Shown here one piece after another: positions 46,921-58,500 of a DNA stretch of 64,000 nt. Source of the DNA: Vibrio ulleungensis (GTDB lineage Bacteria > Pseudomonadota > Gammaproteobacteria > Enterobacterales > Vibrionaceae); contig NZ_JAFEUM010000007.1 of assembly GCF_016900875.1 (NCBI RefSeq), forward strand, positions 186,001 through 250,000, read 5' to 3'. The notes beneath the pieces were generated by a model. That model was given only the letters and a program-made list of their open reading frames with translations, had not been told where the DNA came from and did not search any database. A program made the position numbers and the translations under genes. The first letter of the stretch is position 1; each line of letters starts with the position of its first letter.

Positions 46921-49900
46921 CTATTTTGACTGTTTACGATACTCTTCTGGAATTTCAAAATCACCTTTTTGTCGAGATTGTTCTTTGATTTGAGGGTCGT
47001 TCATCGGACCTTCAATACCGTAGGTCACCTGCGTGATAACCTCGACAACAGGTGCAATAACAGTCGTAACCGCTAACACGTATAGAGCGGTTTGCGGTGT
47101 AATCGCAAACGCTGTTAATGCTGGGATCCCAGAGGTTAAATCTGGCTTAAACGTCGCTTGTGCATCGATGATCTCCGTATTCAGGTTAACCAACCCACGA
47201 ATCGACATGTCGCCCGAAATGGCATCCATTTTCAAATCATTGGTTAAGAAAATACCATTTTCGATTTTGCCTGTCCCTTTGATTGAATCAAAGGCTAAAC
47301 CTTCATCAAACACATCAGAAAAGTCCAACTGCAAGCGACGAACCAATGAATCAAAGCTAAATAGCCCAAGGAATTTTGCGGCGCCGCCTACTCCTGAGAT
47401 CACACCACGCCCCATTTCAGACTCAACCTTGCCATTAAGTGTGTCGATTTTCATTCCCCAAGGAGAGCCATCCCAACTCAGTTCTGATTTCATATTGAAC
47501 GGCGCTCGTTGAATTCCGTTTCTAAACCCGAAGCGAGCCATAATGTCTGAGTTGTTTTCGCTGTCTAGTAACAAGTTAAATGCTGAATGGCTAGTCGCGC
47601 CATCTAACGTCCAGGTACCATCAACATTCAATTGCGAGTCCCCACTCACTACGTCTATGCGCTTCCAGTTAAGAGTGTTATCACTCTTAACGACTTCGAC
47701 GTCGACCTCTCCCACTTTGTAACCTTGCACCCAAAAGTCATCGATACGTATGGTGGTATCTGGTGCTTGTGCAAAAAAGGCACGATCAAAGTCTGAAATT
47801 AGTGGCTTGTCCTTATCTAGTTTTGGTACTTCTGGGGTTTTGTCTTCATCAAGTTCAAACTCTGGGAAGTAGATATTCAAACGCTCTAAGTAAACATCCA
47901 GTTTGTTGCTGTCTAACCACTCAAGCTTTCCTGTAGATTGCGCGCTTTCAAGCTCGGCGCTCCAGCGATCTGTGCGCTTACGGGCCAAAAACTCGACGTC
48001 ATTCCACTCAAGTTCACCCGCTTGCAAATTAGGTGTGGAGAGCTGAACTCTAAGTGGTTTAGGGACTTCGGGTGTTTTCATTTCACTTAAAATAGAGACA
48101 TCGCCAGAAGCTTGGGGCTGGCTAATTACATCTAACCACGCATCGAGATCAAACGCGGGCATTCGCACTGCAGCATGGTGCCCAACAATAGGGCTCACTT
48201 TGAAGCCACCATTGCCTAACACCCAGTTCGTAGCTTCTAATACGGGTATCTCTCCCGTTATATCAATCTCGGTTTGAAACTTAAAATCAGGTAACTGTAA
48301 ACGAGCTGATATCGATTGCTGATCACCGGACGCCTGCATACTGGCTTTGCCTTTTTCCCCAAAGCTATGCGCAAGAGGGGCAGGATATTCGCTCGCGAGA
48401 AAAGTAAGATCCGCATTAGTGTCTATCTGATAGGTGAAACCAACATCATTAATCTGAAGATCCACCCCCATGTTCCATGGAACATGTCCTTTTAAGGGCT
48501 TGATCCAGGTTTGACCAATATAATCCCCCAAGGGATCCGCATCCCAATCACCGATGACATCGATGTTCACCGCATAACCACGCGGCTGCTGCTCACCGGC
48601 AAAATCGAGTGAAATCGGCTGGCCAAGTAATTCAGCAATCAACCCTGTCGATGACACCACGTCGTTATCAAACTTGATGGTACCAATCGCATTTTTGAGG
48701 TGCATTTCTGGGGTATTAATAACGATGTCATTGCCCAAAAGCTTTGCATAACCCCAGGCTCGAGACTCTTTATTGGTACCAAAGGGGATGTCTAACTGGA
48801 ATTGAGCATTAACGCGACTATCGATATCAATAGTGGTTAACGTTGCCCCAACCGAGTCGACCAATGGCGTTGCCAACATGTAGTCACGCACTTTGCGGCC
48901 ATTAGCCGTCGCCGCTGCCAATATTTCAATATGGCCGTCAGAGCTCAACTCAGGGATCTTGCCCTGAATTAGCGTGGCGTCCACATCCATCAAATCGGCT
49001 TGTCGAGAGTCGAGGTACATGGCATCATTTTCAAACAGCAAATCCAGTTGCAGCTGTGTGATAGCAGGCCAATCCGTACTGAAACTAAATTGCGCTTGTT
49101 GCAAAGGAACCCATGCTTGAAAGACCCCGTCATTTTGGGCATACGGGAAATCACTTAGCTGACCATACCAAAGTAGTTTTGAGGTTTTAACCTTCCCACC
49201 TTGAATAGCAGCAGAAAGGTAATCGGTCAGGCTGCGACCTAACGCGAGCGTGGGTAAGTAGCGCCAGGTTTCTCCTGCGTTTTGCAGGTCAGCTTCGCCA
49301 TAGAATGACAAGAAAGCGGGTTTATCTGTAGGAAAGTCTAAGCGAAATGCACCCAACACCTGCAGCTCAGGCGTCGCCGCAGTTACTTTTTCCGACCATA
49401 AGCGCCAACCGTGTTGATCTTGCTGCCACACGACATCGGCAAAGCCGTGACGAATGTTTAATGGCGCTTGAAAGACGTCCCCATAAGGTAAAACATCGTC
49501 AATAAATGTGAGTTTAGCTCTAGCGAAATCAGCCGTACCTGCAAGTTCTGCGGAGAGGCTAGAAAACCCAGGTAGCAACTCCCACTGATTCATTGAGGCG
49601 TTCTTTAAGGAAGCCGAGTAACGAAGCGAGTCAATCCCATCAGACATTGATACTCGAATATCCTCAACCTCCCCTTTAGGGGCGAGTGCATTAAGCGTTG
49701 CTTGTAACTCTTCACTTTGCGGAATTAATTTAACCAATGGCGTCAGTGATTCTAGAGAAACCGACGAAAGGTTTAGGGTAAAGAGCTCTGGCTGCCAATT
49801 AAATGCCGCATCTAATCCTGACCATTCCACACTATTGGTACGAGCAACAAAATCACTGGCGGACACTTTAAGACCTTGAGTTAAAGGCTCGAGTTTCAAT

Positions 49901-50781
49901 GTGCCTGTTTCGATGACTAGGCTGTTTTCTTGTAGCGCTGTCGACCAGCTCAGTTCGGAAGGCTGCATATCGATGTAGGCATCGACTGGCTGATTGTTTT
50001 CAAGCCTCAACCAACCATTTGCAGAAACGACGGCCTCTTCGACCTCAATATTCTCAGCTACATAGGGCGCTATAAAATGGTCTAGCTGCAAAGAATGTAA
50101 CGACAGATAGAAATCGCCCGTCATATCACGAAGACCATGCTGACTTTCAAAATCAGCCAATATCTCTACGCTGCGTGCGTCAACTTCCGAGGTACTCAAA
50201 ATACCTTGAACTTGGTGTCTGTCGCCTGTATTTCGCCACTTTACCTGTTCAATTTGAACTTGCTGATCGCTGCCATCAATACCTGAGAAATAAACAACGG
50301 AATCGGTTAGTGAAAACTCGTGCAGGCGACGGAAAAATAGCGACTCCAGCCCATCGACACCGGGCTGTGATTCTGCTTCCTCGGTGCTTGCTTCGTCGAC
50401 TTGTCCAAGGTTTCGAATATCGAACTCTACATCCGCTATGGTGAGTTCGGACAGCTGAGGTTGAAAGGTAAGAATCGATTTTACAATGTCCAGCCGAATA
50501 ACGACTTGCCCTATATAGAAGTCGTCAACTTGTTGATCTTGCTGTACAGAGATATCTTCTAACGATAGCGATGGAAAGGTGTTTTTCCAATAACCACTCA
50601 CTCGCCCAATATCGACGTTCATCCCCGAGTAGTCCGAGATAAACGCTTCAATTTCAGGTTGGAATTGGTCTATTTTTGGTAATGCGATGCGTAAAGACGT
50701 TACCGCCACAGCCAGTGTGACGGTAAAAAAGACAACGATCCATAATATAAAACGCCCAAAGCGCACCGCAAAAGGGGTCAC
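46921..50781 (-). CDS. yhdP: AsmA-like lipid transport protein YhdP
   Basis: A 1286-residue inner-membrane-anchored periplasmic protein. Together with TamB and YdbH it moves phospholipid toward the outer membrane in E. coli. The N-terminal TM helix is at about 10-32 (FILWIVVFFTVTLAVAVTSLRIALP), followed by a very long repeat-bridge beta-groove. The AsmA_2/DUF3971 and C-terminal region includes SEMGRGVISGVGGAAKFLGLFSFDSLVRRL, and the end is a C-terminal hydrophobic stretch with PQIKEQS. Starts at GTG with TAGGAG upstream, 20 bases after rng. Confidence 0.94.
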   Translation of the reverse strand: MTPFAVRFGRFILWIVVFFTVTLAVAVTSLRIALPKIDQFQPEIEAFISDYSGMNVDIGRVSGYWKNTFPSLSLEDISVQQDQQVDDFYIGQVVIRLDIVKSILTFQPQLSELTIADVEFDIRNLGQVDEASTEEAESQPGVDGLESLFFRRLHEFSLTDSVVYFSGIDGSDQQVQIEQVKWRNTGDRHQVQGILSTSEVDARSVEILADFESQHGLRDMTGDFYLSLHSLQLDHFIAPYVAENIEVEEAVVSANGWLRLENNQPVDAYIDMQPSELSWSTALQENSLVIETGTLKLEPLTQGLKVSASDFVARTNSVEWSGLDAAFNWQPELFTLNLSSVSLESLTPLVKLIPQSEELQATLNALAPKGEVEDIRVSMSDGIDSLRYSASLKNASMNQWELLPGFSSLSAELAGTADFARAKLTFIDDVLPYGDVFQAPLNIRHGFADVVWQQDQHGWRLWSEKVTAATPELQVLGAFRLDFPTDKPAFLSFYGEADLQNAGETWRYLPTLALGRSLTDYLSAAIQGGKVKTSKLLWYGQLSDFPYAQNDGVFQAWVPLQQAQFSFSTDWPAITQLQLDLLFENDAMYLDSRQADLMDVDATLIQGKIPELSSDGHIEILAAATANGRKVRDYMLATPLVDSVGATLTTIDIDSRVNAQFQLDIPFGTNKESRAWGYAKLLGNDIVINTPEMHLKNAIGTIKFDNDVVSSTGLIAELLGQPISLDFAGEQQPRGYAVNIDVIGDWDADPLGDYIGQTWIKPLKGHVPWNMGVDLQINDVGFTYQIDTNADLTFLASEYPAPLAHSFGEKGKASMQASGDQQSISARLQLPDFKFQTEIDITGEIPVLEATNWVLGNGGFKVSPIVGHHAAVRMPAFDLDAWLDVISQPQASGDVSILSEMKTPEVPKPLRVQLSTPNLQAGELEWNDVEFLARKRTDRWSAELESAQSTGKLEWLDSNKLDVYLERLNIYFPEFELDEDKTPEVPKLDKDKPLISDFDRAFFAQAPDTTIRIDDFWVQGYKVGEVDVEVVKSDNTLNWKRIDVVSGDSQLNVDGTWTLDGATSHSAFNLLLDSENNSDIMARFGFRNGIQRAPFNMKSELSWDGSPWGMKIDTLNGKVESEMGRGVISGVGGAAKFLGLFSFDSLVRRLQLDFSDVFDEGLAFDSIKGTGKIENGIFLTNDLKMDAISGDMSIRGLVNLNTEIIDAQATFKPDLTSGIPALTAFAITPQTALYVLAVTTVIAPVVEVITQVTYGIEGPMNDPQIKEQSRQKGDFEIPEEYRKQSK

Positions 50782-50801
50782 TCAACCACTCCTAGAACCA
50801 A

Positions 50802-52271
50802 TTACATCATCACAACATCAAACTGCTCTTGCACATACAGTGGTTCGCAGTTGATAGTCACTTGCTTTCCGATAAAGACTTCTAATTCTGCCAATGCATG
50901 AGATTCTTCACCCAGTAGAGTATCGGCCACTCTAGGTGCTGCGTAGACCACAAATTTGTCCGCATCATACGCCCTGTTAACTCGGGTGATTTCGCGCAAT
51001 ATTTCGTAGCAAACGGTCTCGACCGTTTTCACCGAGCCACGACCTTCACAAGTTGGACAACCAGAGCACAGCACATGTTCAATACTTTCTCGTGTGCGCT
51101 TGCGAGTCATCTCAACCAAGCCGAGCTGAGTAAAGCCATTAATATTAGTCTTCACGCGATCGCGATCGAGCGCGACTTCTAAAGAGCGAAGTACTCGGTC
51201 TCGATGCTCATCGTGCAACATGTCGATAAAATCAATGATGATAATGCCACCAAGATTTCGCAAACGTAATTGACGCGCAATGGCTTCAGTTGCTTCTAGG
51301 TTAGTATTAAAAATAGTTTCTTCTAAGTTTCGTCGGCCAACAAAGGCACCTGTATTGATATCGATGGTGGTCATTGCTTCAGTCTGATCAATAATCAGAT
51401 ACCCACCAGACTTCAACTCGACTTTACGCTCTAGGGAACGCTGTATTTCGTTCTCTGTGTCGTACATATCAAATATAGGTTTGTGACCTTCATATAACTC
51501 TAGCTTGTCCGTAAGTTCTGGAACAAACTCGGCCACAAACTCTTGCAACGTGTCATATACAATGCGTGAATCGACGGTAACTTGAGAAATTTCAGTGCCG
51601 ACAAAATCGCGCAAAATTCGCTGCGCCAAACCAAGCTCTCCATAAAGCATAGATTTGGTTTTGTAGCGGCTACGTCGCTCGATCACTTTTTGCCATAATC
51701 GCTTCAAAAAAGCCGCGTCTTGAGATAGCTCATGATCGTCTGCGCCTTCTGCCGCCGTTCGAATAATGAATCCACCTAACTCATCGCAAAAAGGACTCAC
51801 TAGTTGTTTTAAGCGGTTGCGCTCGTCTTCGCTTTCAATACGTTGTGACACGCCCACATGGCTTGCACCAGGCATAAATACTAGATAGCGAGATGGCAAA
51901 GTGATGTCGGTCGTCAATCGAGCGCCTTTAGTGCCTAAAGGATCCTTAACCACCTGCACCACGATATCCTGACCTTGGCGAACCAGTTCAGAGATATCTC
52001 TTACCTGAAACTGCTGCTTTTCGTTTTCAGCAACACATTCTGTATGGGGAACAATATCTGAGGCGTGCAAGAAAGCCGCTTTATCTAGCCCAATATCGAC
52101 AAAAGCAGCCTGCATGCCCGGTAAAACCCGGCTCACTTTGCCTTTGTAAATATTGCCAACAATCCCTCGTTTAGCTTCACGTTCAATGTGAACCTCTTGC
52201 AGCATGCCACCTTCGATCATCGCTACACGCGTTTCACTTGGGGTAATGTTTAAGAGTAATTCTGCACTCAT
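50802..52271 (-). CDS. rng: Ribonuclease G
   Basis: Endoribonuclease of the RNase E/G family, which matures the 5' end of 16S rRNA and degrades selected mRNAs. 489 residues. N-terminal ETRVAMIEGGMLQEVHIERE, S1 domain at about 38-120 (GNIYKGKVSRVLPGMQAAFVDIGLDKAAFLH), catalytic-domain ATMTIDINTGAF-type segment (MTTIDINTGAFVG) and RNLGGIIIIDFIDM with the metal-binding aspartates, then CSGCPTCEGRGSV for the zinc link. Directly upstream of yhdP, downstream of maf. Confidence 0.96.
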   Translation of the reverse strand: MSAELLLNITPSETRVAMIEGGMLQEVHIEREAKRGIVGNIYKGKVSRVLPGMQAAFVDIGLDKAAFLHASDIVPHTECVAENEKQQFQVRDISELVRQGQDIVVQVVKDPLGTKGARLTTDITLPSRYLVFMPGASHVGVSQRIESEDERNRLKQLVSPFCDELGGFIIRTAAEGADDHELSQDAAFLKRLWQKVIERRSRYKTKSMLYGELGLAQRILRDFVGTEISQVTVDSRIVYDTLQEFVAEFVPELTDKLELYEGHKPIFDMYDTENEIQRSLERKVELKSGGYLIIDQTEAMTTIDINTGAFVGRRNLEETIFNTNLEATEAIARQLRLRNLGGIIIIDFIDMLHDEHRDRVLRSLEVALDRDRVKTNINGFTQLGLVEMTRKRTRESIEHVLCSGCPTCEGRGSVKTVETVCYEILREITRVNRAYDADKFVVYAAPRVADTLLGEESHALAELEVFIGKQVTINCEPLYVQEQFDVVMM

Positions 52272-52283
52272 TGGCGCACCTCG

Positions 52284-52892
52284 TTAAATGTCTGTAAAAT
52301 TCTGCAAGAGTTGTTCGGTTTCAAAAAGAGGCAGCCCCACCACCGCGTGGTAGCTCCCTTCAATTTTTTTGACAAACTTACCGCCAACCCCTTGTATAGC
52401 ATAACTACCAGCTTTGTCTTTAGGCTCACCCGTTTGCCAGTAATGCTCAATATCTTGACCCGTCAGTTCTGTAAACCAGACAGACGTTACGACGAGTTCT
52501 GTGTGACTTGTGGCAATAACGCCCTGCTTTACAGCTACGGCACTGATCGCCGTCATGACTTGATGTTTCTGGTTTGACAGTCGCGTTAGCATCGCTCGAC
52601 TATGGTCCAGATCTTGGGGTTTTTCAAAGACGATTCCGTCTAACACCACCACCGTATCTGAGCCTAAGAACACCTGATGTTCACAAGCTAACGACTCTTC
52701 GGCATGTCGTTGTATCGAAATGTCTGCAGCAGCCAGTGCTTTTTGATACGCCAGTCTGCGTACGTAACTTTCTGGACTCTCGTTGGGTTGTTGCTGCTCT
52801 TCGATGTCGGGCACCAGAATATCAAAGCTATACCCCAATTGAGTGAGCAGCTCTTGACGTCTAGGCGATCCAGAAGCGAGCACCAGTTCCAT
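52284..52892 (-). CDS. maf: dTTP/UTP pyrophosphatase, Maf family (YhdE)
   Basis: House-cleaning nucleotide pyrophosphatase. 202 residues (E. coli YhdE 197). The start LVLASGSPRRQELLTQLG is the Maf phosphate-binding motif. ESPESYVRRLAYQKALA, FLGSDTVVVLDG (catalytic Asp) and KDKAGSYAIQGVGGKFVKKIEGSYHAVVGLPLF follow, typical of the YhdE rather than the YceF subgroup. Sits between mreD and rng. Confidence 0.94.
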   Translation of the reverse strand: MELVLASGSPRRQELLTQLGYSFDILVPDIEEQQQPNESPESYVRRLAYQKALAAADISIQRHAEESLACEHQVFLGSDTVVVLDGIVFEKPQDLDHSRAMLTRLSNQKHQVMTAISAVAVKQGVIATSHTELVVTSVWFTELTGQDIEHYWQTGEPKDKAGSYAIQGVGGKFVKKIEGSYHAVVGLPLFETEQLLQNFTDI

Positions 52893-52918
52893 GGTTGTTA
52901 CCTTATATCAATGCAGAG

Positions 52919-53407
52919 TTAGCGTACATGCCACATTCGACGCACTCGGCGCAGAAGTAAAAATACCCATGGCCACAATATACCATTGACTAGGCCTGCC
53001 CACAGCGAGATTGGATTGAAATACACGTCTTTAATGAGAAACTCACCAAAAAACTCCAGCACAAAGCCTAGAATAGTCAAAATACCCACTAATACGGCTT
53101 GCTGCCACAGGGCCATATTTCTGAGTACCAGAAAGTTCATTGCGACCACATAAATCACAATGGACATAACCATTCCGTGAATGCCCAAGGTTGAGCCTAA
53201 AAGTAGATCCCAAAGTAGACCCAGTACAAAAGCGGTACCAACATTCACTCGGTGCGGCAGCGCCATTACCCAATAGATTGCCACTAAAATGATCCAAGAA
53301 GGTCGAAGCAAATCGAGTGTTCCTGGCCACGGTATGATCTGCAACGTCAATGCAACTAGGAATGTGCACCAGATAACCCAACGGCCGCGGCTAAGGCTAC
53401 TCGCCAT
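52919..53407 (-). CDS. mreD: Rod-shape protein MreD
   Basis: A 162-residue inner-membrane component of the elongasome with about five to six TM helices. WVIWCTFLVALTLQIIPWPGTLDLLRPSWIILVAIYWVMALPHRV at the N-terminus and GLLWDLLLGSTLGIHGMVMSIVIYVV are the MreD signature. It overlaps the end of mreC by 11 bases. Confidence 0.95.
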   Translation of the reverse strand: MASSLSRGRWVIWCTFLVALTLQIIPWPGTLDLLRPSWIILVAIYWVMALPHRVNVGTAFVLGLLWDLLLGSTLGIHGMVMSIVIYVVAMNFLVLRNMALWQQAVLVGILTILGFVLEFFGEFLIKDVYFNPISLWAGLVNGILWPWVFLLLRRVRRMWHVR

Positions 53408-54362
53408 CGTTCACCTCATTCTCTTCCGTAGTCGGTTGCTGTTCTTCAACGGCACCTTCTTGCTCTAGTGCAGTTACTTGTTGCGCGGTTTCTTGGGTCA
53501 GTTCCTGCTGCTCATTGTCCAATTGCAGCTCAGCTTTAATCGCTTCTGTTGGCCAAATGAGGAGTAAGTAACGAAGACGGTCAAAATCTACTGTTGGCTC
53601 TGCGGAAATCAACGCAAACTCTTTATGGGAGTCGTTAATGACTTCTGAAATGTACGCAACTGGATACCCTTCGGGGTAAACACCGCCCAATCCCGAGCTC
53701 ACTAGCAAATCGCCTTGGATAATATCGGTGTTACTTGGAATATGCTGCAGTTGAATACTTTTTGCTTCTCCAGATCCAGAGGCAATAACCCGAATGTCAT
53801 TACGGATCACTTGAACTGGGATCGCTGCATTTGGATCGGTGATCAGTAGCACTCGGCTGTTGTGAGCAGACACTGTCACCACTTGGCCAACGATGCCTTT
53901 CTCGTTAATCACCGGCTGCCCAACGTATACGCCGTCAACTCGCCCTTTATCAATCACAACTTGGTCTTGATAAGTGGATGAATCAACCGCCATCACTTCG
54001 GTCACAACCTTGCGCTCATCACGAACAAACGGAGAACCAAGCAGCTTACGTAGCCGCTCATTTTCCTCTTTGTACTGATCCAGCAGCGCATTATCACTTT
54101 CGAGTAGGAGTAACTTACTGCGAAGCGCTTTGTTTGTATTGAGAAGGGATTGCTTGGCACTGAAACGCTCGTAAACCCCATCAAACATGGTTCTTGGCAT
54201 ATTAGCCAAATATTGAATAGGGGCCACACTGCTGTTGAGTAAATAACGTACAGAAGCAAAAGCGTCTAAACGACTATCAGCCAACATTAAGCTGGCTGAT
54301 AGGAGTAACGCTGTAAAGAGGCGAAATTGTAGAGAAGGGCCTCTACCAAATATCGGATTCAT
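53397..54362 (-). CDS. mreC: Rod-shape protein MreC
   Basis: Bitopic periplasmic scaffold of the elongasome. 321 residues. TM helix near 12-30 (FRLFTALLLSASLMLADSRLD), coiled coil at about 60-105 (AKQSLLNTNKALRSKLLLLESDNALLDQYKEENERLRKLLG), beta-barrel pair with VIDKGRVDGVYVGQPVI, GIVGQVVTVS and a C-terminal Glu/Gln-rich tail of about 50 residues that is likely disordered. Between mreB and mreD. Confidence 0.95.
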   Translation of the reverse strand: MNPIFGRGPSLQFRLFTALLLSASLMLADSRLDAFASVRYLLNSSVAPIQYLANMPRTMFDGVYERFSAKQSLLNTNKALRSKLLLLESDNALLDQYKEENERLRKLLGSPFVRDERKVVTEVMAVDSSTYQDQVVIDKGRVDGVYVGQPVINEKGIVGQVVTVSAHNSRVLLITDPNAAIPVQVIRNDIRVIASGSGEAKSIQLQHIPSNTDIIQGDLLVSSGLGGVYPEGYPVAYISEVINDSHKEFALISAEPTVDFDRLRYLLLIWPTEAIKAELQLDNEQQELTQETAQQVTALEQEGAVEEQQPTTEENEVNDGE

Positions 54363-54384
54363 GGTGGGGTTCTATCGCTAAGAC

Positions 54385-55446
<1,062 letters not shown>

Positions 55447-55586
55447 CTAGTATGGCGACAAAAAATTGCACTAAATGTACCAATGCCACGCTTATTGGGC
55501 AAGGCATTGACACACAAACTTGGGGTAAATCTCGCTTTTTGTCGAAGAAGACTGAGATAAGCCGGAAAAAAAGAATTTTCTTAGGT

Positions 55587-58500
55587 CTAATTTCCGGTTA
55601 ATCCGCGCTCTCCTCGGTAAATTACACGATCATTTCCTCGGAAGGTTCCAAAGGTAATCACGGCAGATGGATCTTCATCACCAATGTTTCGCCAATTGTA
55701 TCGAAGCCACGGGCGGTTAGTATAATTATTTACCGGACAATTAATCTCTGGATCGATACTAGCTACCTTTTGAGGCTCCTGGCTACCTATTCGAAGCCAC
55801 ATTCGTATTTGCTCCCGAACTGACGAGTCGCTATGAGAACCATATAACAGAGAAGACGAAGGAATAGATTGCTCACTCGCTTCTCCGTTGATCACTCCGC
55901 CAATCCCATTGAAGGAAGCAACACTTGCTCCACTGTCTAACCAGATTTGTTGAACGCAGTGATACTCGCCATTGTAAGTAGAACCTACCGCTAATGTAGA
56001 ACCATCGCTACTGTTTTGAATAAACCTATCACCATTCCAATATTCAACCCTTAATGGAATGATCAATGCTGATCCTGTTAGCCCTTGTCCACTATTACCT
56101 GCGACATCATCTAGCACCATACGCCCATATCGAAAATCGTACGCTGACTGCAAGGCGACGAATTGCGTGATCTCATCGGTTAGTTCAATCGCCGTTTGCC
56201 ATGAAGCGCCGTCAAATACACGACTCACATCCAATCCGAAATCGGTATTTGAGTCGGTATAAGGACCGTCGGTAAACGTCGTTTCAGCGAGGATAGGAGT
56301 GCGCATAAAGGAAAATGCATCGAAATTGACGGCTAATTGAGAGTAAGGCTTTTCGCCATCGCTAGGCGTGGTTTTAACCCAATTGTTGACTGGGTAAATA
56401 GTCGGTATAGCACTGCCATCATCAAACAACCTATCAACGAGATCCACTGCAGAACTTGTCTGAGCAATATATTGAATTTCCGACGCATAGCTAGGCGAAA
56501 ATAGATGATAGTTTTGGACCTTTGTGCCATCAACCGCATGCGCAAATACACTAAACTGGTGTTGCAATGGCTGATTCATATACGCGAAACTGCTGTGCTC
56601 CGTGGGGTGATCGACATTATCTTCAGCACTTAGGTATTTTGGATAGAACCGTCCTATCGCTCTTACACCTGGCTTAATATCCCCTAAGAAAGCACCGCTT
56701 GCCGATACAACCAAGCTTCCTACGTCATTCCAGCTTAAATCGTTTAACACAATATTTGTTTGATCTTCATTAGTCATCTCTGTTGTGCCTAGGATACCGT
56801 CGCCAATCTCCCCTCCCGTTGGAGAGTCGATTGCGGTAGACTCCAATTTCGCGCTACCTAGGGGGGCATCAAAGCCGAAGAAGTTTTGTGTCTCTGCTTC
56901 ACCACATAGTGTAGTCACATCAATAGTGGCGGAATCTGTGGCACCTGTAATGTACCTCAGAGGGTGTAAATTAAGGGTGAAAAATTCCCCCGCTGCCGCA
57001 AAAGCATCGATATCCAAGTCGCCACTGCTTGACGTTCCTGTCAGTGACTTTTCGTCGTGACATATCGCGAATGTCCAAGGGCGAGCATCAAGTTGCTGGA
57101 TGCCAACAATGTCCTCACACTCTTGTTCATTGTCATCGTTGGTGATGCACACTTGATCCGTTAAGGTATAACTCACGCTACCAGCTTCAGGGTAAATCAC
57201 CTCTGTTTCTGCACTAGCAGAACTGTTAAACCGCAATTCCAATGCACTGTTTGGAGCGGCTATCCAGTTATCACTTCTATCCTTCACTGAAATGACTTCT
57301 GCAACATTAAGGTCAAGAGTCGTTGGTGCTTCATAAGAAGTAATGGACAATTCTAACTCTTTGTCTCCACTATATAAATCATCAGAGATTGGAGCAGGGT
57401 TACCACTTTCGTCACATTGAAGCGCTTGAATCGTAATGGTCGTCGCCTGATTGGCGATAACAGATTGAACAGAGTCGCTAATCTCGAAACGATTGGGCAC
57501 AAAGTCGTACTCGCCACGTTGCAAAGTACCCGATTCACTTCCTTCAATATAAGCTTCAACCATGACAGTACCAACCGTGTTGTCACTTAGGTCAATTTGC
57601 AGTAGCCCTTGAGTGTTCGTCTTGTAGCTATTGCCACCATTTGAACTGCCTTGTTTTACGGTTGTCACATAGGTCGAACTGTTTGAAAAGTTAGCGATTA
57701 TGTTCCCCGTAAAGCTACCATCTGGTTGGTTAGATGCATTCAGCACTTGAAAGTCGAGTGTTTCTCCCGCTTCACAGGTTAGATTAACGGCTCGTTTTGG
57801 CGTCAAAAGCAACAGTCGTACACTTGGGTTGGGCGGTGAACATCCGGGTATCCCTTGCGGTTGGATAAAGCTGGTATCGCGCGCTTCAAAGTCAATATAC
57901 GGAGCGGTAATCGCACCTTTCATTTGAAAACGAGCGGTATTTTCAACCTTAAAGCCTACAGTACTTTGCGAAGATACGTATACGCTAGCGCTCACTTTTA
58001 TGTCTGAGCCACCAACGGGATGCCATTTCGAATCTGCCCCATGGCCAATAAAAGTCAAGTCTGTGTGTTCAAAGCCATCTAAACTGCTTGCAGCGTTCAA
58101 ATACATTCGATCTCTTTGACTAAAGCTGATGGTGTTGTAGTGAATGACAACAGGCCCATCGACCAAAAGCGAGGCGTCATTTTCATTGAAGGATAACGAG
58201 CCTACCCAATATTCACCTGCAGCTAAAGTAATGCTACTTCTATTCCGACCAAACGAGAATGAGGTGTAACTGCCCGGGCTAAGATCGACATTGCCACTTT
58301 CTGGAGCCACAATATCAGGCCCCGAGGCGACAAAAGCATCAAGATCGGGCACACCATCCGGGAAATAATTAAGCGCATTACTGACCGTACAAGCCCCACC
58401 ATCATTTTCACCATCTTGATATTGACAGCCGTTGTTCGAAGTAGACGCTCGGGAGACCGAAGAGCTCACAAACGCTAGCGCGTCAGTGGTGTTTTTATCA